From assembly GCA_963558075.1 (NCBI GenBank), contig CAUWFN010000004.1:1-14917 (forward strand): a DNA stretch of 14,917 nucleotides, in the 5' to 3' direction. The DNA is from CALHKP01 sp963558075 (GTDB taxonomy: Bacteria; Bacillota; Clostridia; Peptostreptococcales; Anaerovoracaceae). The notes under the pieces were generated by a model. The model saw nothing but the letters and a program-made list of their open reading frames with translations, made no database searches and had not been told where the DNA came from. Below are positions 14,003 to 14,917 of the stretch, piece after piece; the stretch's first letter is position 1, and each line of letters starts with the position of its first letter. Made by a program: the position numbers and the translations under genes.

Positions 14003-14039
14003 GAATCTCCATCATTCCATTATCAAATGATGGAGATTC
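14003..14039. repeat. 14-bp perfect hairpin downstream of the integrase
   Basis: Arms GAATCTCCATCATT (14003-14016) and AATGATGGAGATTC (14026-14039) flank a 9-nt loop, 27 nt past the integrase stop. The part ATGATGGAGAT recurs as a direct copy at 14050-14060. No T-run follows on the minus strand, so it is not a standard terminator. It may be a recombination or regulatory structure, or may block 3' decay. Confidence 0.7.
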
Positions 14040-14065
14040 CAATAGATATGATGGAGATAGACTAA

Positions 14066-14917
14066 TTACTTCATCGTCTTCGCCAGTGAATTGAGCAATG
14101 CCCGCATCTCTGGATTTGCCAACACTTTTGCCAGAAGTTCCGAATCGACTTCATCAACAACAGTTGCATTATTATTTTCCTGCTGTACATGCATCTGTGG
14201 ATCCAGATTCTTCTTCTCATAAAATGCTTCTTCAAAAAGCTCTGCATTTTTCCTTCGGTCATCATCCAGAATATGAGAGTACACATCCGTAACCATATTG
14301 ACCTGAGCATGGCCGGAATCACCCTGTACCGCCTTGATATCTCCACCATTCAATTTCAGCTTATAAGTAACGCTGCTATGACGGAAACTGTGAAATACAA
14401 CCGGTGGGAGATTATAGTCCTCGATCAGTTTTTTTAAAGGACCACGGATTGCTCCATCTCCGAGAGGAAGCCCAAAGGTACTTGCCATAACCAGGTTATA
14501 GTCCATATATTCATCACCAAGAATTTCTTTCATTTCATCTTGCTCAGCTTTCCAGTCTACCAGCATATTAGCAACACTCTTCGGTAAGAATATTTTACGC
14601 ACACTGCTTTCTGTCTTCGGTGTTTTCAGAATACGGACCGTAGAATTCTTCTTATGATTTGTCGGAAATACCAACAACACATCTTTTCCATCCAATGCAT
14701 TTAAAGATTCTTTTCTTATACGCTGTGATTCTTTGTTGATGAAGACATATGCACGGTTTTCTTCAATTGCCTCATGAGAAATATCTACACAATCCCAGGT
14801 AAGACCAAGCAGCTCACCAAGTCGCAGGGAACATGAGAAAGATAGATTAATTGCGAGCTTTAATCGTTCATCTTCACAGACACTGAGCGCATACATCAAT
14901 GTATCCGCTGTCCAGAT
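14066..14917 (-). CDS. tyrosine recombinase / integrase, N-terminus outside the window
   Basis: Site-specific recombinase that would integrate and excise the element through a 3'-phosphotyrosine link. The frame is open to the right edge (the codons before TTG at 14899 read IWTADT), so the start and the N-terminal DNA-binding domains are missing. The visible catalytic domain is complete. The first Arg is in 'SCSLRLGELLGLTWD', the HxxR box is 'HSFRHSS', the second His is in 'GDSGHAQVNMV' and the nucleophilic Tyr is in 'TDVYSHI'. A C-terminal extension of about 60 residues ('FEEAFYEKKNLDPQMHVQQ...') follows the Tyr. This suits ICE and phage integrases of Clostridia. Its 3' end points to the junction with the broken transporter gene. 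Confidence 0.92.
   Translation of the reverse strand: MWTADTLMYALSVCEDERLKLAINLSFSCSLRLGELLGLTWDCVDISHEAIEENRAYVFINKESQRIRKESLNALDGKDVLLVFPTNHKKNSTVRILKTPKTESSVRKIFLPKSVANMLVDWKAEQDEMKEILGDEYMDYNLVMASTFGLPLGDGAIRGPLKKLIEDYNLPPVVFHSFRHSSVTYKLKLNGGDIKAVQGDSGHAQVNMVTDVYSHILDDDRRKNAELFEEAFYEKKNLDPQMHVQQENNNATVVDEVDSELLAKVLANPEMRALLNSLAKTMK

Larger units (their letters stand above)
13669..14065. other. non-coding terminal segment of the element
   Basis: The 397 nt between the broken transporter frame and the integrase stop hold no convincing complete gene. Visible are three tandem 10-bp repeats (13730-13759), a short minus-strand coding remnant (13780-13854), a poorly structured AT-rich part (13860-13980) and the 14-bp hairpin with nearby direct repeats (14003-14060). 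These features suit an attachment region with recombinase-binding sites. Confidence 0.55.
13625..14917. mobile_element. one end of an integrative element inserted in the nhaC-family gene (partial)
   Basis: The element begins where the transporter reading frame is broken and continues off the right edge. It carries a tyrosine recombinase gene whose 3' end faces the junction, the common arrangement for ICEs and prophages. The segment between junction and integrase holds 10-bp repeats, a long hairpin and a small coding remnant. Whether it is an ICE, IME or prophage cannot be judged from this piece. Confidence 0.75.

Overview
The window looks like a chromosomal segment of a low-to-moderate GC Gram-positive anaerobe of the class Clostridia (Bacillota). 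The evidence is strong AGGAGG-type ribosome binding sites, frequent TTG/GTG starts, AT-rich intergenic DNA, a class II aldolase, a lipoprotein with a classic lipobox, a Gram-positive type I signal peptidase and an NtrC-type/sigma-54 circuit. A relative of the Mogibacterium/'Eubacterium' (Family XIII) group is a guess that I cannot confirm from sequence alone.

Left part (1-2583, all minus strand): a protein-synthesis and export cluster. Reading leftwards it holds a RluA-family pseudouridine synthase, signal peptidase I (lepB), smpB and the tmRNA gene ssrA. The three coding genes are separated by only 2 nt each, and SmpB lies next to its RNA partner. The synthase has a good promoter whose predicted start coincides with its ATG, so its mRNA may be leaderless. 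A 26-bp tandem repeat lies between smpB and ssrA.

Middle part (2761-7016): a membrane-anchored MltG-like LysM-domain protein followed by class II fructose-bisphosphate aldolase (fba), ended by a strong terminator shared with a convergent TetR-family regulator. Divergent from the regulator are a YgjP-type metallopeptidase-fold protein and a GNAT acetyltransferase. A lipoprotein gene on the minus strand faces them across a bidirectional terminator.

Right-centre (7227-13624, plus strand): an ABC-F ATPase of Uup/YfmR type is followed 2 nt later by a sensor histidine kinase with an extracytoplasmic solute-binding-protein-like domain. That gene overlaps an NtrC-family (REC-AAA+-Fis) response regulator. 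Immediately downstream are three near-identical 16-bp palindromic boxes and a near-consensus sigma-54 promoter, then an NhaC-family transporter gene. This is a readable regulatory circuit: sensor, enhancer-binding regulator, tandem enhancer boxes, sigma-54 promoter, transporter.

Right end (about 13625-14917): the transporter gene stops matching its family in mid-sequence at a 14-bp quasi-palindrome and runs into foreign DNA. That DNA carries 10-bp direct repeats, a 14-bp hairpin, a small coding remnant and, on the minus strand, a tyrosine recombinase that runs off the window. I read this as one end of an integrative element (ICE or prophage) inserted in the transporter gene, so the output gene of the two-component circuit is broken.
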